Origin: Sphingomonas_O antarctica
GTDB lineage: Bacteria; Pseudomonadota; Alphaproteobacteria; Sphingomonadales; Sphingomonadaceae
DNA length: 64,000 nucleotides
Assembly (NCBI RefSeq): GCF_965137005.1
Contig: NZ_CBCRXM010000001.1
Coordinates: 124,001-188,000, forward strand
Direction of reading: 5' to 3'
The notes beneath the pieces were generated by a model. That model was not told the DNA's origin and searched no databases. It saw only the letters and a list, made by a program, of their open reading frames with translations. Shown piece by piece: positions 17,106-25,665 of this stretch. The stretch's first letter is position 1, and each line of letters opens with the position of its first letter. The position numbers were made by a program, and so were the translations under genes.

Positions 17106-18230
17106 ATGAATTCGTCCAGCGGAAATGATTTCGGTTTGCGCGGGCGATGGATCGCCTGGCGCAACCGATTGCTGTCGTCGCCGCGGTTTCAACGGTTTGC
17201 AGTGCGCTTTCCCCTGACCCGGCCGATCGCCCGGACACGCGCGCGCGACCTGTTCGATCTGGTTGCCGGATTTACCTATTCGCAGACACTTGCGGCCTGT
17301 GTGGCGACAGGTTTGCTAGAACGGCTTGCCGACGGTCCGCAAACGACCGAGTCGGTGGCGCGCCAGATCGATCTGCCGAGAGCGGGGGCAGAGCGGTTGT
17401 TGCGCGCCGCACGCGCGTTGGGACTGGTCGAGTCGCTCGGTGCCGCCTGGGCCTTGGGCAGCGCGGGCGCGGCGCTACTGGGCAATCGTGGCATCGCCGA
17501 AATGATCGCGCACCATCATTTGCTGTATGCCGATTTGGGCGATCCGGTGGCGCTGTTACGGCGCGGTGGCGGGGGCGGCGCCTTGTCGGGCCACTGGCGT
17601 TATGCCGAGTCGGCGGGGGAGGGCGATGGCACTGACGTCGCGGCCTATTCCGCACTTATGGCGGCGTCACAACCGCTGATCGCCCAGCAGGTATTGGACG
17701 CTTATCCGTTTCGGAAGCACCGGCGGTTGCTCGATGTCGGTGGCGGGGAGGGGGCGTTTCTAGCTGCCGTGGCGCAGCGTGCTCCAGCGCTGGAGCTTGG
17801 CCTGTTCGATCTTCCAGCGGTCGGCGCCCGCGCCTCGGCACGCTTCGACTCGGCAGGGATATCGGCACGGACACACGTGTATGGCGGCAGTTTTCTCACG
17901 GATCCGCTGCCACCGGGTTATGACGCGATCACACTGATCCGCGTGCTCCACGATCATGACGATGCACCGGCGTTGCACGTGTTGCGTGCGGTGCATGCGG
18001 CGCTGCCGCCAGGGGGCAAGCTGGTCATCGCGGAGCCGATGGCCGGAACGCCGGGGGCAAAGCGCAGCGGCGATGCCTATTTCGGCCTTTATTTGTTGGC
18101 GATGGGTTCGGGGCGACCCAGAACTCCCCGCGAGATCAAGGCGATGTTGCGCGCGGCCGGTTTTGCCAAATCCAGCCTCGTCGCGACGGCGTTGCCGCTC
18201 ACGACGCGTGTAATCGTCGGTACGCGATGA
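17106..18230 (+). CDS. crtF: Hydroxyneurosporene O-methyltransferase CrtF
   Basis: CrtF (374 aa) methylates the tertiary hydroxyl introduced by CrtC, using SAM. It has an N-terminal dimerisation/winged-helix region (FTYSQTLAACVATGLLERLA) and the SAM motif RLLDVGGGEGAFLAAVAQ. Later segments LIRVLHDHDDAPALHVLRA and PGGKLVIAEPMAGTPGAKR are typical of plant-type O-methyltransferases. The ATG at 17106 directly follows a PpsR palindrome, so there is no room for a ribosome site unless translation is leaderless or starts later. It is followed by the bchC promoter region with two more PpsR sites. Confidence 0.93.
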   Translation: MNSSSGNDFGLRGRWIAWRNRLLSSPRFQRFAVRFPLTRPIARTRARDLFDLVAGFTYSQTLAACVATGLLERLADGPQTTESVARQIDLPRAGAERLLRAARALGLVESLGAAWALGSAGAALLGNRGIAEMIAHHHLLYADLGDPVALLRRGGGGGALSGHWRYAESAGEGDGTDVAAYSALMAASQPLIAQQVLDAYPFRKHRRLLDVGGGEGAFLAAVAQRAPALELGLFDLPAVGARASARFDSAGISARTHVYGGSFLTDPLPPGYDAITLIRVLHDHDDAPALHVLRAVHAALPPGGKLVIAEPMAGTPGAKRSGDAYFGLYLLAMGSGRPRTPREIKAMLRAAGFAKSSLVATALPLTTRVIVGTR

Positions 18231-18235
18231 GCATG

Positions 18236-18253
18236 TGTCCAGATCGGTTGACA
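18236..18253 (+). promoter_or_regulatory. PpsR/CrtJ operator 1 of the bchC promoter
   Basis: TGTCCAGATCGGTTGACA is an exact TGT-N12-ACA match, and its last six bases (TTGACA) form a perfect sigma-70 -35 element. It is the upstream member of a pair separated by eight bases, the same layout described for the Rhodobacter capsulatus bchC promoter. Confidence 0.8.
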
Positions 18254-18261
18254 ATATAAAG

Positions 18262-18279
18262 TGTCTATCTAAAACGACA
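18262..18279 (+). promoter_or_regulatory. PpsR/CrtJ operator 2 of the bchC promoter
   Basis: TGTCTATCTAAAACGACA is a second TGT-N12-ACA match, eight bases after the first site. It covers the expected -10 region (a TAAAAC-like hexamer 16 bases after the TTGACA), so PpsR tetramers on the two sites should block RNA polymerase for the bchCXYZ-puf superoperon. Confidence 0.8.
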
Positions 18280-18311
18280 CACAGGGCGCAACAATTAGGG
18301 GCGCCCCGGGG

Positions 18312-19247
18312 ATGGCGTGTATGGATTCAGTCGCGGTCATATTGGAGGCGCCGGAGCAGCTCTCACTGCGGCCGCTGACGCTGAATCCGATGACCGCCAG
18401 CGATGTCGCCGTCGAAATCGACTGGAGCGGGATCAGCTCGGGTACCGAGAAATTACTGTGGACCGGCCGCATGCCGAGTTTTCCCGGCATGGGTTATCCG
18501 CTGGTGCCGGGATACGAATCGGTCGGCCGGATCGTTGACGCGGGCAGCGATGTTCGCGGACGGGTTGGTGAGTGGGTCTTCGTCCCGGGTGCCAGTTGCT
18601 ATCGCGACGCGCGCGGCCTGTTCGGCGGCACCGCGCGCCGCGTTATCATTCCGTCGGCGAAGGCCATGCCGATCCCCGAAGCGTTGGGCCGCGACGGCAT
18701 TCTGACCGCGCTTGCCGCGACCGCCTATCACGCGATTGCCGCTGGCCCGGCGCCCGAACTGATCGTCGGTTATGGCATTCTTGGCCGCCTGCTCGCGCGG
18801 ATCGTGGTGGCCACGGGCGCGCCGGCGCCGACGGTGTGGGAAACCAATCCCGCGCGCCGCATGGACGCCGGTGACATGGTGCTGGCCCCCGAAGACGACC
18901 AGCGCCGCGATTACCGCGTGATTTGCGATGCCAGCGGCGCGGGCGACATTCTCGACGTCTTGATGCCGCGACTCGCCAGGGGCGGCGAGATTGTGCTCGC
19001 CGGATTTTACGATCGTCTGTCCTTCGCCTTCCCGCCCGCCTTCATGCGCGAGGCGCGTTTGCGGATCGCGGCGGAATTCACGCCGGACGATGTCGCAGCC
19101 ACCACCGCGTTGATCGTCAGCGGGGCGCTGAAGCTCGACGGGCTGATCAGCCATGCGCGGCCCGCGAGCGAGGCGGCGGAGGCCTATCCGCAGGCCTTTA
19201 CCGATCCGGAATGCCTAAAAATGGTCCTCGACTGGAGCGCGATATGA
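18312..19247 (+). CDS. bchC: Bacteriochlorophyllide dehydrogenase BchC
   Basis: BchC oxidises the C3 1-hydroxyethyl group of bacteriochlorophyllide to acetyl, using NAD+. It is a medium-chain-dehydrogenase-like protein (311 aa from the first ATG) with SGISSGTEKLLWTGRMP, PLVPGYESVGRI and a dinucleotide-binding IVGYGILGRLLARIV. A second ATG nine bases downstream (MDSVAVILEAP) has a better spaced GGGGA ribosome site and may be the real start. It heads the bchC-X-Y-Z-puf superoperon; the bchX ATG overlaps its stop (ATGA). Two PpsR sites precede it. Confidence 0.95.
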   Translation: MACMDSVAVILEAPEQLSLRPLTLNPMTASDVAVEIDWSGISSGTEKLLWTGRMPSFPGMGYPLVPGYESVGRIVDAGSDVRGRVGEWVFVPGASCYRDARGLFGGTARRVIIPSAKAMPIPEALGRDGILTALAATAYHAIAAGPAPELIVGYGILGRLLARIVVATGAPAPTVWETNPARRMDAGDMVLAPEDDQRRDYRVICDASGAGDILDVLMPRLARGGEIVLAGFYDRLSFAFPPAFMREARLRIAAEFTPDDVAATTALIVSGALKLDGLISHARPASEAAEAYPQAFTDPECLKMVLDWSAI

Positions 19248-20227
19248 GTTTGCATGACCCGATATCGCTGCGCGACGAAGCGCATGAAGAACCCGATCCG
19301 GTGCACACCGGCCCGATCACCAAAGAAACGCAGATCATCGCAATTTATGGCAAGGGCGGCAGCGGCAAGTCGTTCGCCCTCGCCAATCTCAGCTACATGA
19401 TGGCGCAGCAGGGCAAGCGCGTGCTGCTGATCGGTTGCGATCCCAAATCGGACACGACCAGCTTGTTGTTCGGTGGCCGCTCGACCCCCACCATCATCGA
19501 GACGAGCTCGCGCAAGAAACTCGCCGGCGAGGAAATCGGCATCGAGGATGTGTGTTTTCAACGCGACGGCGTGTTCGCGATGGAGCTGGGCGGACCCGAG
19601 GTCGGTCGCGGCTGCGGCGGACGCGGCATCATTCACGGTTTCGAGACGCTGGAGAAATTGGGCTTCCACGAATGGGGCTTCGATTACGTCCTGCTCGATT
19701 TCCTCGGCGACGTGGTCTGCGGCGGGTTCGGCCTGCCGATCGCCCGCGACATGTGCCAGAAAGTGATCGTCGTCGCATCGAACGACCTGCAATCGCTTTA
19801 TGTCGCCAACAACGTCTGCAAGGCCGTCGAATATTTCCGCAAGATGGGCGGCAATGTCGGTGTCGCCGGCATGATCATCAACAAGGATGACGGCACCGGC
19901 GAGGCACAGGCTTTTGCCGAAGCCGTCGGCATTCCCGCCTTGTGCGCGATCCCCGCGAACGAGGATATTCGCAAGAAATCGGCGAATTACCAGATCATCG
20001 GCAAACCCGGTGGCCAATGGGCGAGCCTGTTCGAAGAACTGGCGGTCAACGTCGCCGAAGCGCCGCCGCTGCAACCCAAGCCGCTCGATCAGGACGGCCT
20101 GCTCGGCCTGTTCAGCGCCGACATCACCGGTGCGAATTTCGAACTGAAACCGGCGCATCAGTCGGACATGCGCGGCGTCGCCTACGTCCCCAAGCCGACC
20201 CTCGAAGTCGTGTACGACCTGGTCTGA
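19244..20227 (+). CDS. bchX: Chlorophyllide reductase iron protein BchX
   Basis: BchX (327 aa) is the nitrogenase-iron-protein-like ATPase that supplies electrons to BchYZ for reduction of ring B of chlorophyllide a. The P-loop is AIYGKGGSGKSFALANLSYM, switch motif CDPKSDTT follows, and the cysteines ligating the [4Fe-4S] cluster appear in GRGCGGRG and DVVCGGFG. The N-terminal extension before the P-loop (about 30 residues) is longer than in BchL, as expected for BchX. The ATG overlaps the bchC stop (ATGA), and bchY begins three bases after its stop. Confidence 0.97.
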   Translation: MSLHDPISLRDEAHEEPDPVHTGPITKETQIIAIYGKGGSGKSFALANLSYMMAQQGKRVLLIGCDPKSDTTSLLFGGRSTPTIIETSSRKKLAGEEIGIEDVCFQRDGVFAMELGGPEVGRGCGGRGIIHGFETLEKLGFHEWGFDYVLLDFLGDVVCGGFGLPIARDMCQKVIVVASNDLQSLYVANNVCKAVEYFRKMGGNVGVAGMIINKDDGTGEAQAFAEAVGIPALCAIPANEDIRKKSANYQIIGKPGGQWASLFEELAVNVAEAPPLQPKPLDQDGLLGLFSADITGANFELKPAHQSDMRGVAYVPKPTLEVVYDLV

Positions 20228-20230
20228 TCG

Positions 20231-21757
20231 GTGGAACTGGACACCCTTCCCCGCGATCGCGACCGGATCGACCTCGGTGCCCCGGGCGCAGCGGCGGGTG
20301 CCTGTTCCTCGAACGACACGATGCGCGACGCGGCGGCCAAGGCGGGCAAGTCCGAAATACTCGATCGCTACGCCGCCGATTATCCGAAGGGCCCGCACGA
20401 CCAGCCGCAATCAATGTGTCCGGCATTCGGCAGCTTGCGTGTCGGCCTGCGGATGCGTCGCACCGCGACGGTCCTGTCGGGATCGGCGTGCTGCGTTTAC
20501 GGCCTGACCTTCACCTCGCATTTCTACGGCGCGAAACGCAGCGTCGGCTACGTCCCGTTCAGTTCCGAAACGCTGGTCACCGGCAAGCTGTTCGAGGACA
20601 TCAAGGAAGCGGTCGAAGGACTCGCCGATCCGGCACTGTACGACACGATCGTCGTGACCAATTTGTGCGTGCCGACCGCGTCTGGTGTGCCCCTGCAATT
20701 GCTGCCCGCGCAGATCAACGGCGTGCGCATCATCGGCATCGACGTGCCGGGCTTCGGTATCCCGACGCATGCCGAGGCCAAGGATGTCCTGGCCGGCGCG
20801 ATGCTGTCCTATGCGCGCAAGGAGGCCGAGCAGGGCCCGGTTGCCGCGCCCAAGGAGCGCACCGACCGGCCGACGGTCACGTTGCTGGGCGAAATGTTCC
20901 CCGCCGACCCGCCGGGCATCGGACTGATGCTCGAGCCCTTGGGTCTCGCCGCCGGTCCGGTGGTTCCGACGCGCGAGTGGCGCGAGCTGTATCAGGCACT
21001 CGACTGCGCCGTCGTCGGAGCGATCCATCCATTCTACACCGCCAGCGTCCGTGAATTCGAAGCGGCTGGGCGCACCGTGGTCGGCTCGGCGCCGGTGGGG
21101 CGCGACGGCACCGCCGCCTGGCTCGATGCGATCGGCAAGGCGTGCGGTATCGCCCAGGACAAGATCGACGCGTCGAAGAACAAATTCCTCCCCGCGATCG
21201 CCGGGGCGCTCGCCGCCAAGCCGATCAAGGGCCGGATCACGGTGTCGGGCTATGAGGGTTCGGAACTGCTCGTCGCCCGGTTGTTGATCGAAAGCGGCGC
21301 GGAGGTGCCTTATGTCGGCACCGCCTGCCCGCGCACGGTGTGGTCGGATCCCGACCGCGAGTGGCTCGAGGCGCATGGCTGCCGTGTCCAATATCGCGCG
21401 AGCCTGGAGCAGGACATTGCCGCGATCGGCGAGTTCGGCCCCGACCTCGCCATCGGCACCACCCCGGTGGTCCAGCATGCCAAGCAAAAGGCGATCCCGT
21501 CGCTTTACTTCACCAATTTGATCTCGGCACGGCCGCTGATGGGGCCGGCCGGGGCGGGCAGTCTGGCGATGGTTGTCAACGCCGCGCTCGCCAATCAGCA
21601 CCGCTTCGACAAGATGAAGGCGTTCTTCGAAGGCGTCGGCACCGGCCCGACCGCCGGCGTGTGGGAAAACACGCCGGTCGACCGCCCCGAATATAAAGCC
21701 AAGTTTGCCGCCAAGCGTATCGCCGCCGCCAAGGCGGAAGAGCATATCGGCACATGA
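20231..21757 (+). CDS. bchY: Chlorophyllide reductase subunit BchY
   Basis: BchY (508 aa, GTG start) pairs with BchZ in the catalytic heterotetramer that reduces the C7-C8 bond, forming the bacteriochlorin ring. It is related to nitrogenase NifD/E. Cysteines likely to hold the shared [4Fe-4S] cluster are in SMCPAFG and SACCVYG, near residues 60-90. Other family segments are PFSSETLVTGKLFEDI, VPGFGIPTHAEAKD and TACPRTVWSDPDREWL. It lies three bases after bchX, and its stop overlaps the bchZ ATG (ATGA). Confidence 0.97.
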   Translation: MELDTLPRDRDRIDLGAPGAAAGACSSNDTMRDAAAKAGKSEILDRYAADYPKGPHDQPQSMCPAFGSLRVGLRMRRTATVLSGSACCVYGLTFTSHFYGAKRSVGYVPFSSETLVTGKLFEDIKEAVEGLADPALYDTIVVTNLCVPTASGVPLQLLPAQINGVRIIGIDVPGFGIPTHAEAKDVLAGAMLSYARKEAEQGPVAAPKERTDRPTVTLLGEMFPADPPGIGLMLEPLGLAAGPVVPTREWRELYQALDCAVVGAIHPFYTASVREFEAAGRTVVGSAPVGRDGTAAWLDAIGKACGIAQDKIDASKNKFLPAIAGALAAKPIKGRITVSGYEGSELLVARLLIESGAEVPYVGTACPRTVWSDPDREWLEAHGCRVQYRASLEQDIAAIGEFGPDLAIGTTPVVQHAKQKAIPSLYFTNLISARPLMGPAGAGSLAMVVNAALANQHRFDKMKAFFEGVGTGPTAGVWENTPVDRPEYKAKFAAKRIAAAKAEEHIGT

Positions 21758-23199
21758 CGCTGATCATCGATCACGATCGCGCTGGCGGTTATTGGGGTGC
21801 GGTCTACGCCTTCACGGCGATCAAGGGGCTGCAGGTCATCATCGATGGCCCGGTCGGTTGCGAAAACCTGCCGGTCACGTCGGTGCTGCATTACACCGAC
21901 GGTCTGCCGCCGCACGAATTGCCGATCGTTGTGACCGGCCTTGGCGAACAGGAGCTTGGTCGCGACGGCACCGAGGGCGCGATGCGGCGTGCCTGGTCGA
22001 CGCTCGATCCCGACCTGCCGTCGGTCGTCGTCACCGGCTCGATTTCCGAGATGATCGGCGGCGGCGTGACGCCCGAGGGCACCAACATCCAACGCTTCCT
22101 GCCGCGCACGATCGACGAGGATCAGTGGCAGTCGGGCGACCGCGCCTTGACCTGGCTGTGGACGCAATTCGGGCCGAAAAAAGTGCCCGCGCTGCGGCCG
22201 CTGCGCGATGGCGAAAAGCCCAAGGTTAACATCATCGGGCCGATGTACGGCACATTCAACATGCCGTCCGACCTCGCCGAAATCCGGCGGCTGATCGAAG
22301 GCATCGGCGCCGATGTCGGCATGGTGTTCCCGCTCGGCAGCCATTTGGCCGACGTCAAGAAGCTGGCCGACGCGCGGGTCAATGTCTGCATGTACCGCGA
22401 ATTCGGCCGCGGCCTGTGCGAGGCGCTGGAGCGGCCTTATGTGCAGGCGCCGATCGGTCTCGAATCGACGACGCTGTTCCTGCGCAAGCTGGGCGAATTG
22501 ACCGGGCTCGACCCCGAACCGTTCATCGAACGCGAGAAACACACCACGATCAAGCCGCTCTGGGATTTGTGGCGGTCGGTGACGCAGGATTTCTTCGGCA
22601 CGGCGAGCTTCGGCATCGTCGCCACCGAAACCTATGCGCGCGGTATCCGCAATTTCCTCGAAAACGACATGGGCTTGCCCTGCAACTTCGCGTTCCAGCG
22701 ATCGGCGGGGATCAAACCCGATAATATCGCGGTGCGCGACGCGATCCGCGACAATCCGCCTTTGGTCCTGTTCGGCAGCTTCAACGAGCGGATGTACATG
22801 GCCGAAGCCGGCGGCCGGGGCGTCTATATCCCGGCCAGCTTCCCCGGTGCGGTGATCCGTCGTCATACCGGCACGCCGTTCATGGGCTATGCCGGTGCGA
22901 CGTATCTGGTGCAGGAAGTGTGCAACGCGTTGTTCGACGCGCTCTTCCACATCCTCCCGCTGGCCAGTCAGCTCGACAAGGCCGAGGCGACCCCGGCGCG
23001 GATCGACCGTCAGCTGCTTTGGGAAGATGACGCCAAGTCCGAACTCGACGCGGTCGTCGAGCGCGAGCCGGTCCTCGTTCGCATCTCGGTCGCCAAGCGC
23101 ATCCGCGACGCCGCCGAAAGCGCCGCGCGCCGAGCCGGCGAACCATCCATCTCCGCCGAGCGCCTGGCGCTGGCGATCACCGAAAGCCGCGGACAATGA
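21754..23199 (+). CDS. bchZ: Chlorophyllide reductase subunit BchZ
   Basis: BchZ (481 aa) is the NifK/N-like partner of BchY. It begins MTLIIDHDRAGGYWGAVYAF and has the cluster cysteine in DGPVGCENLPVTSVLHYTD. The segments ETYARGIRNFLENDMGLPC and PASFPGAVIRRHTGTPFMGY are conserved in the family, and the C-terminus carries the small light-independent-reductase-like helical domain (EREPVLVRISVAKRIRDAAE). The ATG overlaps the bchY stop. Its own stop overlaps a small ORF that leads into pufB. Confidence 0.97.
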   Translation: MTLIIDHDRAGGYWGAVYAFTAIKGLQVIIDGPVGCENLPVTSVLHYTDGLPPHELPIVVTGLGEQELGRDGTEGAMRRAWSTLDPDLPSVVVTGSISEMIGGGVTPEGTNIQRFLPRTIDEDQWQSGDRALTWLWTQFGPKKVPALRPLRDGEKPKVNIIGPMYGTFNMPSDLAEIRRLIEGIGADVGMVFPLGSHLADVKKLADARVNVCMYREFGRGLCEALERPYVQAPIGLESTTLFLRKLGELTGLDPEPFIEREKHTTIKPLWDLWRSVTQDFFGTASFGIVATETYARGIRNFLENDMGLPCNFAFQRSAGIKPDNIAVRDAIRDNPPLVLFGSFNERMYMAEAGGRGVYIPASFPGAVIRRHTGTPFMGYAGATYLVQEVCNALFDALFHILPLASQLDKAEATPARIDRQLLWEDDAKSELDAVVEREPVLVRISVAKRIRDAAESAARRAGEPSISAERLALAITESRGQ

Positions 23200-23342
23200 C
23201 CGCTGGCATGCTTTACCGTCCGCAGGCGCTTCACAGCGCGCGGACTCACCAGATCTACGCGGGCAATACGCCCACGCGGATGCCGCCGGGGAGCGCGCTG
23301 CACGCTCCTTTCCTCGTCGGGAACAAAGGAGACGTGACGTGA
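23196..23342 (+). CDS. 48-aa ORF between bchZ and pufB (pufQ position), uncertain
   Basis: The frame reads MTAGMLYRPQALHSARTHQI and continues to a stop at 23340-23342. Its ATG overlaps the bchZ stop (ATGA) and its stop overlaps the pufB GTG (GTGA), so it fills the gap exactly and could couple bchZ translation to pufB. It has no transmembrane segment, unlike PufQ of Rhodobacter, which occupies this place, and I see no homology. The ribosome site before it is weak. It may be a real small protein, a translational bridge, or chance. Confidence 0.3.
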   Translation: MTAGMLYRPQALHSARTHQIYAGNTPTRMPPGSALHAPFLVGNKGDVT

Positions 23343-23503
23343 ACGAAGTACGAGAGAGAGATGAGAGGATGGGGCCGGGAAGTTATCTGACCCCCGAAGA
23401 GGCGAAAGAATTCCACAAGATCTTCATGACCAGCTTCATTATTTTCACGCTGGTTGCGGTCGGTGCCCACGTCCTGGTGTGGATGTGGCGTCCCTGGCTC
23501 TGA
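23339..23503 (+). CDS. pufB: LH1 light-harvesting beta polypeptide PufB
   Basis: PufB is the beta subunit of the LH1 antenna around the reaction centre. From the GTG the protein is 54 aa: a polar N-terminus with LTPEEAKEFHKIF, one membrane helix, and the bacteriochlorophyll-binding AxxxH motif (AVGAH, His44), then WMWRPWL at the periplasmic end. The GTG at 23339 is supported by an AGGAG ribosome site seven bases upstream; an ATG at 23369 would remove ten residues. It is followed 45 bp later by pufA. Confidence 0.95.
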   Translation: MNEVRERDERMGPGSYLTPEEAKEFHKIFMTSFIIFTLVAVGAHVLVWMWRPWL

Positions 23504-23548
23504 TCTGAGCGGATAAAATACTTTAGTTGTTAAAGGGAAGGATCCACC

Positions 23549-23728
23549 ATGTGGAGAATTTGGCTCATATTTGACCCGCGGCGCGCACTCGTCGCGTTGT
23601 TCATATTCCTGTTTGTGCTGGCACTGCTGATTCACTTCATCCTGCTGAGCACGGACAAGTTCAACTGGCTCGACGGTCCGCGGACTGCGCCTCATGCGGC
23701 CGTGACCACGACCACGCCTTCGCCATAG
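23549..23728 (+). CDS. pufA: LH1 light-harvesting alpha polypeptide PufA
   Basis: PufA is 59 aa and is the alpha partner of PufB. It begins MWRIWLIFDPRRALVALF, the classical alpha-LH1 N-terminus, with one membrane helix and the bacteriochlorophyll ligand His29 in LALLIHFILLST. A short Thr/Pro-rich tail follows NWLDGP. The ribosome site AAGGA lies just before the ATG. Only one alpha/beta pair is present and no pucBA was seen, so this strain likely has LH1 only. Two strong hairpins follow before pufL. Confidence 0.96.
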   Translation: MWRIWLIFDPRRALVALFIFLFVLALLIHFILLSTDKFNWLDGPRTAPHAAVTTTTPSP

Positions 23729-23752
23729 ATTTAGCGAGGGGCATGACGTTGC

Positions 23753-23793
23753 GAGTGGGTGTGGCTCGATCCGTGTGACGGGTCCGCCCACTC
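23753..23793 (+). promoter_or_regulatory. pufA-pufL intercistronic mRNA hairpin
   Basis: GAGTGGG at 23753-23759 pairs with CCCACTC at 23787-23793, and inside it GATCCGT pairs with ACGGGTC around a GTG loop. In Rhodobacter, hairpins here protect the pufBA mRNA from 3' decay and give more antenna than reaction-centre message; this one sits in the same place. Confidence 0.7.
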
Positions 23794-23822
23794 CAGGGTC
23801 ACATAAATTACTGAAATACGGA

Positions 23823-23838
23823 CTGCCGGTGACGGCAG
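23823..23838 (+). promoter_or_regulatory. Second hairpin just before the pufL ribosome site
   Basis: CTGCCG-GTGA-CGGCAG is a perfect six-pair stem with a GNRA-type tetraloop, ending two bases before the pufL ribosome site GGGAGG. It could stabilise the upstream pufBA segment or tune pufL translation. Confidence 0.6.
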
Positions 23839-23851
23839 CCGGGAGGGTGAC

Positions 23852-24676
23852 ATGGCGCTGCTAAGCTTCGAACGAAAATATCGGGTCAGGGGGGGTACTC
23901 TGATCGGCGGTGACCTGTTCGATTTCTGGTTCGGTCCGTTTTATGTCGGCTTTTTCGGCGTCACCACGGCAATCTCCGCCGCGCTGGGTACAGCGCTCAT
24001 CTTCTATGCCGCCTCGCTGGGGCATACTTGGAATCCTTGGCTGATCAGCATCGCGCCGCCGGACCTCAGCTATGGTCTGAGCCTCGCGCCGCTGCGTGAC
24101 GGTGGCTTCTGGCAGATCATCACGATCTGCGCGATCGTCGCGTTCACCTCCTGGGCGTTGCGCGAGGTCGAAATCTGCCGAAAGCTGGGCATGGGGTATC
24201 ACATCCCGTTCGCTTACGGCTTTGCGATTTTCGCCTATGTCAGCCTCGAGGTCATCCGGCCCTGGCTGCTTGGCGCGTGGGGCTTTGGCTTCCCTTACGG
24301 GATTTTCAGCCATTTGGATTGGGTGTCGAACACCGGCTACCAATACCTCCACTTCCACTACAATCCCGCGCACATGATCGCCGTGAGCTTTTTCTTCGTC
24401 ACGGGGGGCGCGCTCGCCTTCCACGGCGCGCTGGTCCTGTCGGCGGTCAATCCGGCCCCCGGCGAAGCGGTCAAGACGCCCGAATATGAAGACGCCTTCT
24501 TCCGCGACACGATCGGTTATTCGATCGGCACGCTGGGCATTCACCGCCTGGGCCTGTTCCTCGCGTTGTCGGCGGGCTTCTGGAGTGCCGTCTGCATCAT
24601 CATTTCCGGGCCGCTATGGACACGCGGCTGGCCCGAATGGTGGACGTGGTGGCTCAATCTGCCGATCTGGTCTTGA
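23852..24676 (+). CDS. pufL: Photosynthetic reaction centre L subunit PufL
   Basis: PufL (274 aa) has five membrane helices and with PufM binds the primary donor, bacteriopheophytins and quinones of the type II reaction centre. It begins MALLSFERKYRVRGGTL with DFWFGPFYVGFFG. Pigment and iron ligands are seen as the histidine cluster in YQYLHFHYNPAHMIAVSFFF and the His in SIGTLGIHRLGLFL. A GGGAGG ribosome site precedes the ATG. It is 15 bp from pufM. Length and motifs are normal for the family. Confidence 0.98.
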   Translation: MALLSFERKYRVRGGTLIGGDLFDFWFGPFYVGFFGVTTAISAALGTALIFYAASLGHTWNPWLISIAPPDLSYGLSLAPLRDGGFWQIITICAIVAFTSWALREVEICRKLGMGYHIPFAYGFAIFAYVSLEVIRPWLLGAWGFGFPYGIFSHLDWVSNTGYQYLHFHYNPAHMIAVSFFFVTGGALAFHGALVLSAVNPAPGEAVKTPEYEDAFFRDTIGYSIGTLGIHRLGLFLALSAGFWSAVCIIISGPLWTRGWPEWWTWWLNLPIWS

Positions 24677-24690
24677 GGGGGAGATAGGCA

Positions 24691-25665
24691 ATGGTGCGCT
24701 ATCAGAACATGTTCACCCAAATTCAGTTGCGCGGCCCGCTCGAGGCTGGCCCGCGACTGCCCGCGAGCAGCTTCGACCGCGTTGGCGGGGGCGGCTATAA
24801 TTACTGGCTCGGCAAGCTGGGCGCCGCCCAGATCGGCCCGATCTATCTCGGCAAGCTCGGCATCGCCTCATTGGTGTGCGCGTTCCTGAGCTTCGAGATC
24901 ATCGGGCTGAACATGTTCGCCAGCGTCAACTGGAACCCGATCCAGTTCGTCCGCCAATTGCCATGGCTCGCGCTCGAGCCGCCGGGCCCGCAATGGGGCT
25001 TCACTCTGTTCGTGCCCTTGGCTCAGGGCGGCTGGTGGCAATTCGCCGGCTTCTTCATGTCGAGCGCGCTGATCCTGTGGTGGGTCCGCACGTTCCTGCG
25101 CGCCAAAGCACTGGGGATGGGCACGCACGTCGCCTGGGCATTCGGGGCGGGCATCTCGCTGATCCTGACCCTGGGCTTCGTCCGTCCGCTGCTGATGGGC
25201 AGCTGGGCCGAAGCGGTGCCGTTCGGCATCTTCCCGCATCTCGATTGGACCGCGGCTTTCTCGATCCGTTACGGCAATCTGTTCTACAACCCGTTCCACT
25301 GCCTTTCGATCGCGTTCCTGTACGGATCGACATTGCTGTTCGCGATGCACGGCGCGACGATCCTCGCGGTCGGCCGTTATGGCGGTGAGCGCGAGATCGA
25401 ACAGATCACTGATCGCGGCACCGCCGCCGAGCGCGCGGCCTTGTTCTGGCGCTGGACGATGGGCTTCAACGCGACGATGGAATCGATCCACCGCTGGGCC
25501 TGGTGGTTCGCGGTGCTGACCCCGCTGACCGGCGCGATCGGCATCCTGCTGACGGGAACGGTCGTCGACAATTGGTATCTGTGGGCGGTCCAGCATCATT
25601 ATGCGCCGAGCTATCCGACCACCGGGGTGATCGATCCCGCAACTCTTCCGGGAGCACCGCAATGA
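24691..25665 (+). CDS. pufM: Photosynthetic reaction centre M subunit PufM
   Basis: PufM (324 aa) is the second core subunit of the reaction centre. It starts MVRYQNMFTQIQLRGP, has YWLGKLGAAQIGPIYLG, the special-pair His region FPHLDWTAAFSIRYGN followed by FYNPFHCLSIAFLYGS, and the iron-ligand His in ESIHRWAWW. The WGFTLFVPLAQGGWWQFAGF segment is typical. The C-terminal tail continues past the last helix (HYAPSYPTTG), as in species with a bound PufC. The pufC ATG overlaps its stop (ATGA). Confidence 0.98.
   Translation: MVRYQNMFTQIQLRGPLEAGPRLPASSFDRVGGGGYNYWLGKLGAAQIGPIYLGKLGIASLVCAFLSFEIIGLNMFASVNWNPIQFVRQLPWLALEPPGPQWGFTLFVPLAQGGWWQFAGFFMSSALILWWVRTFLRAKALGMGTHVAWAFGAGISLILTLGFVRPLLMGSWAEAVPFGIFPHLDWTAAFSIRYGNLFYNPFHCLSIAFLYGSTLLFAMHGATILAVGRYGGEREIEQITDRGTAAERAALFWRWTMGFNATMESIHRWAWWFAVLTPLTGAIGILLTGTVVDNWYLWAVQHHYAPSYPTTGVIDPATLPGAPQ

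Noticed and set aside
23321..23346. Starting pufB at GTG 23335
   Set aside because: That GTG is followed at once by a stop (GTG ACG TGA); the GTG at 23339 is in frame with the antenna protein and has the right ribosome-site spacing.
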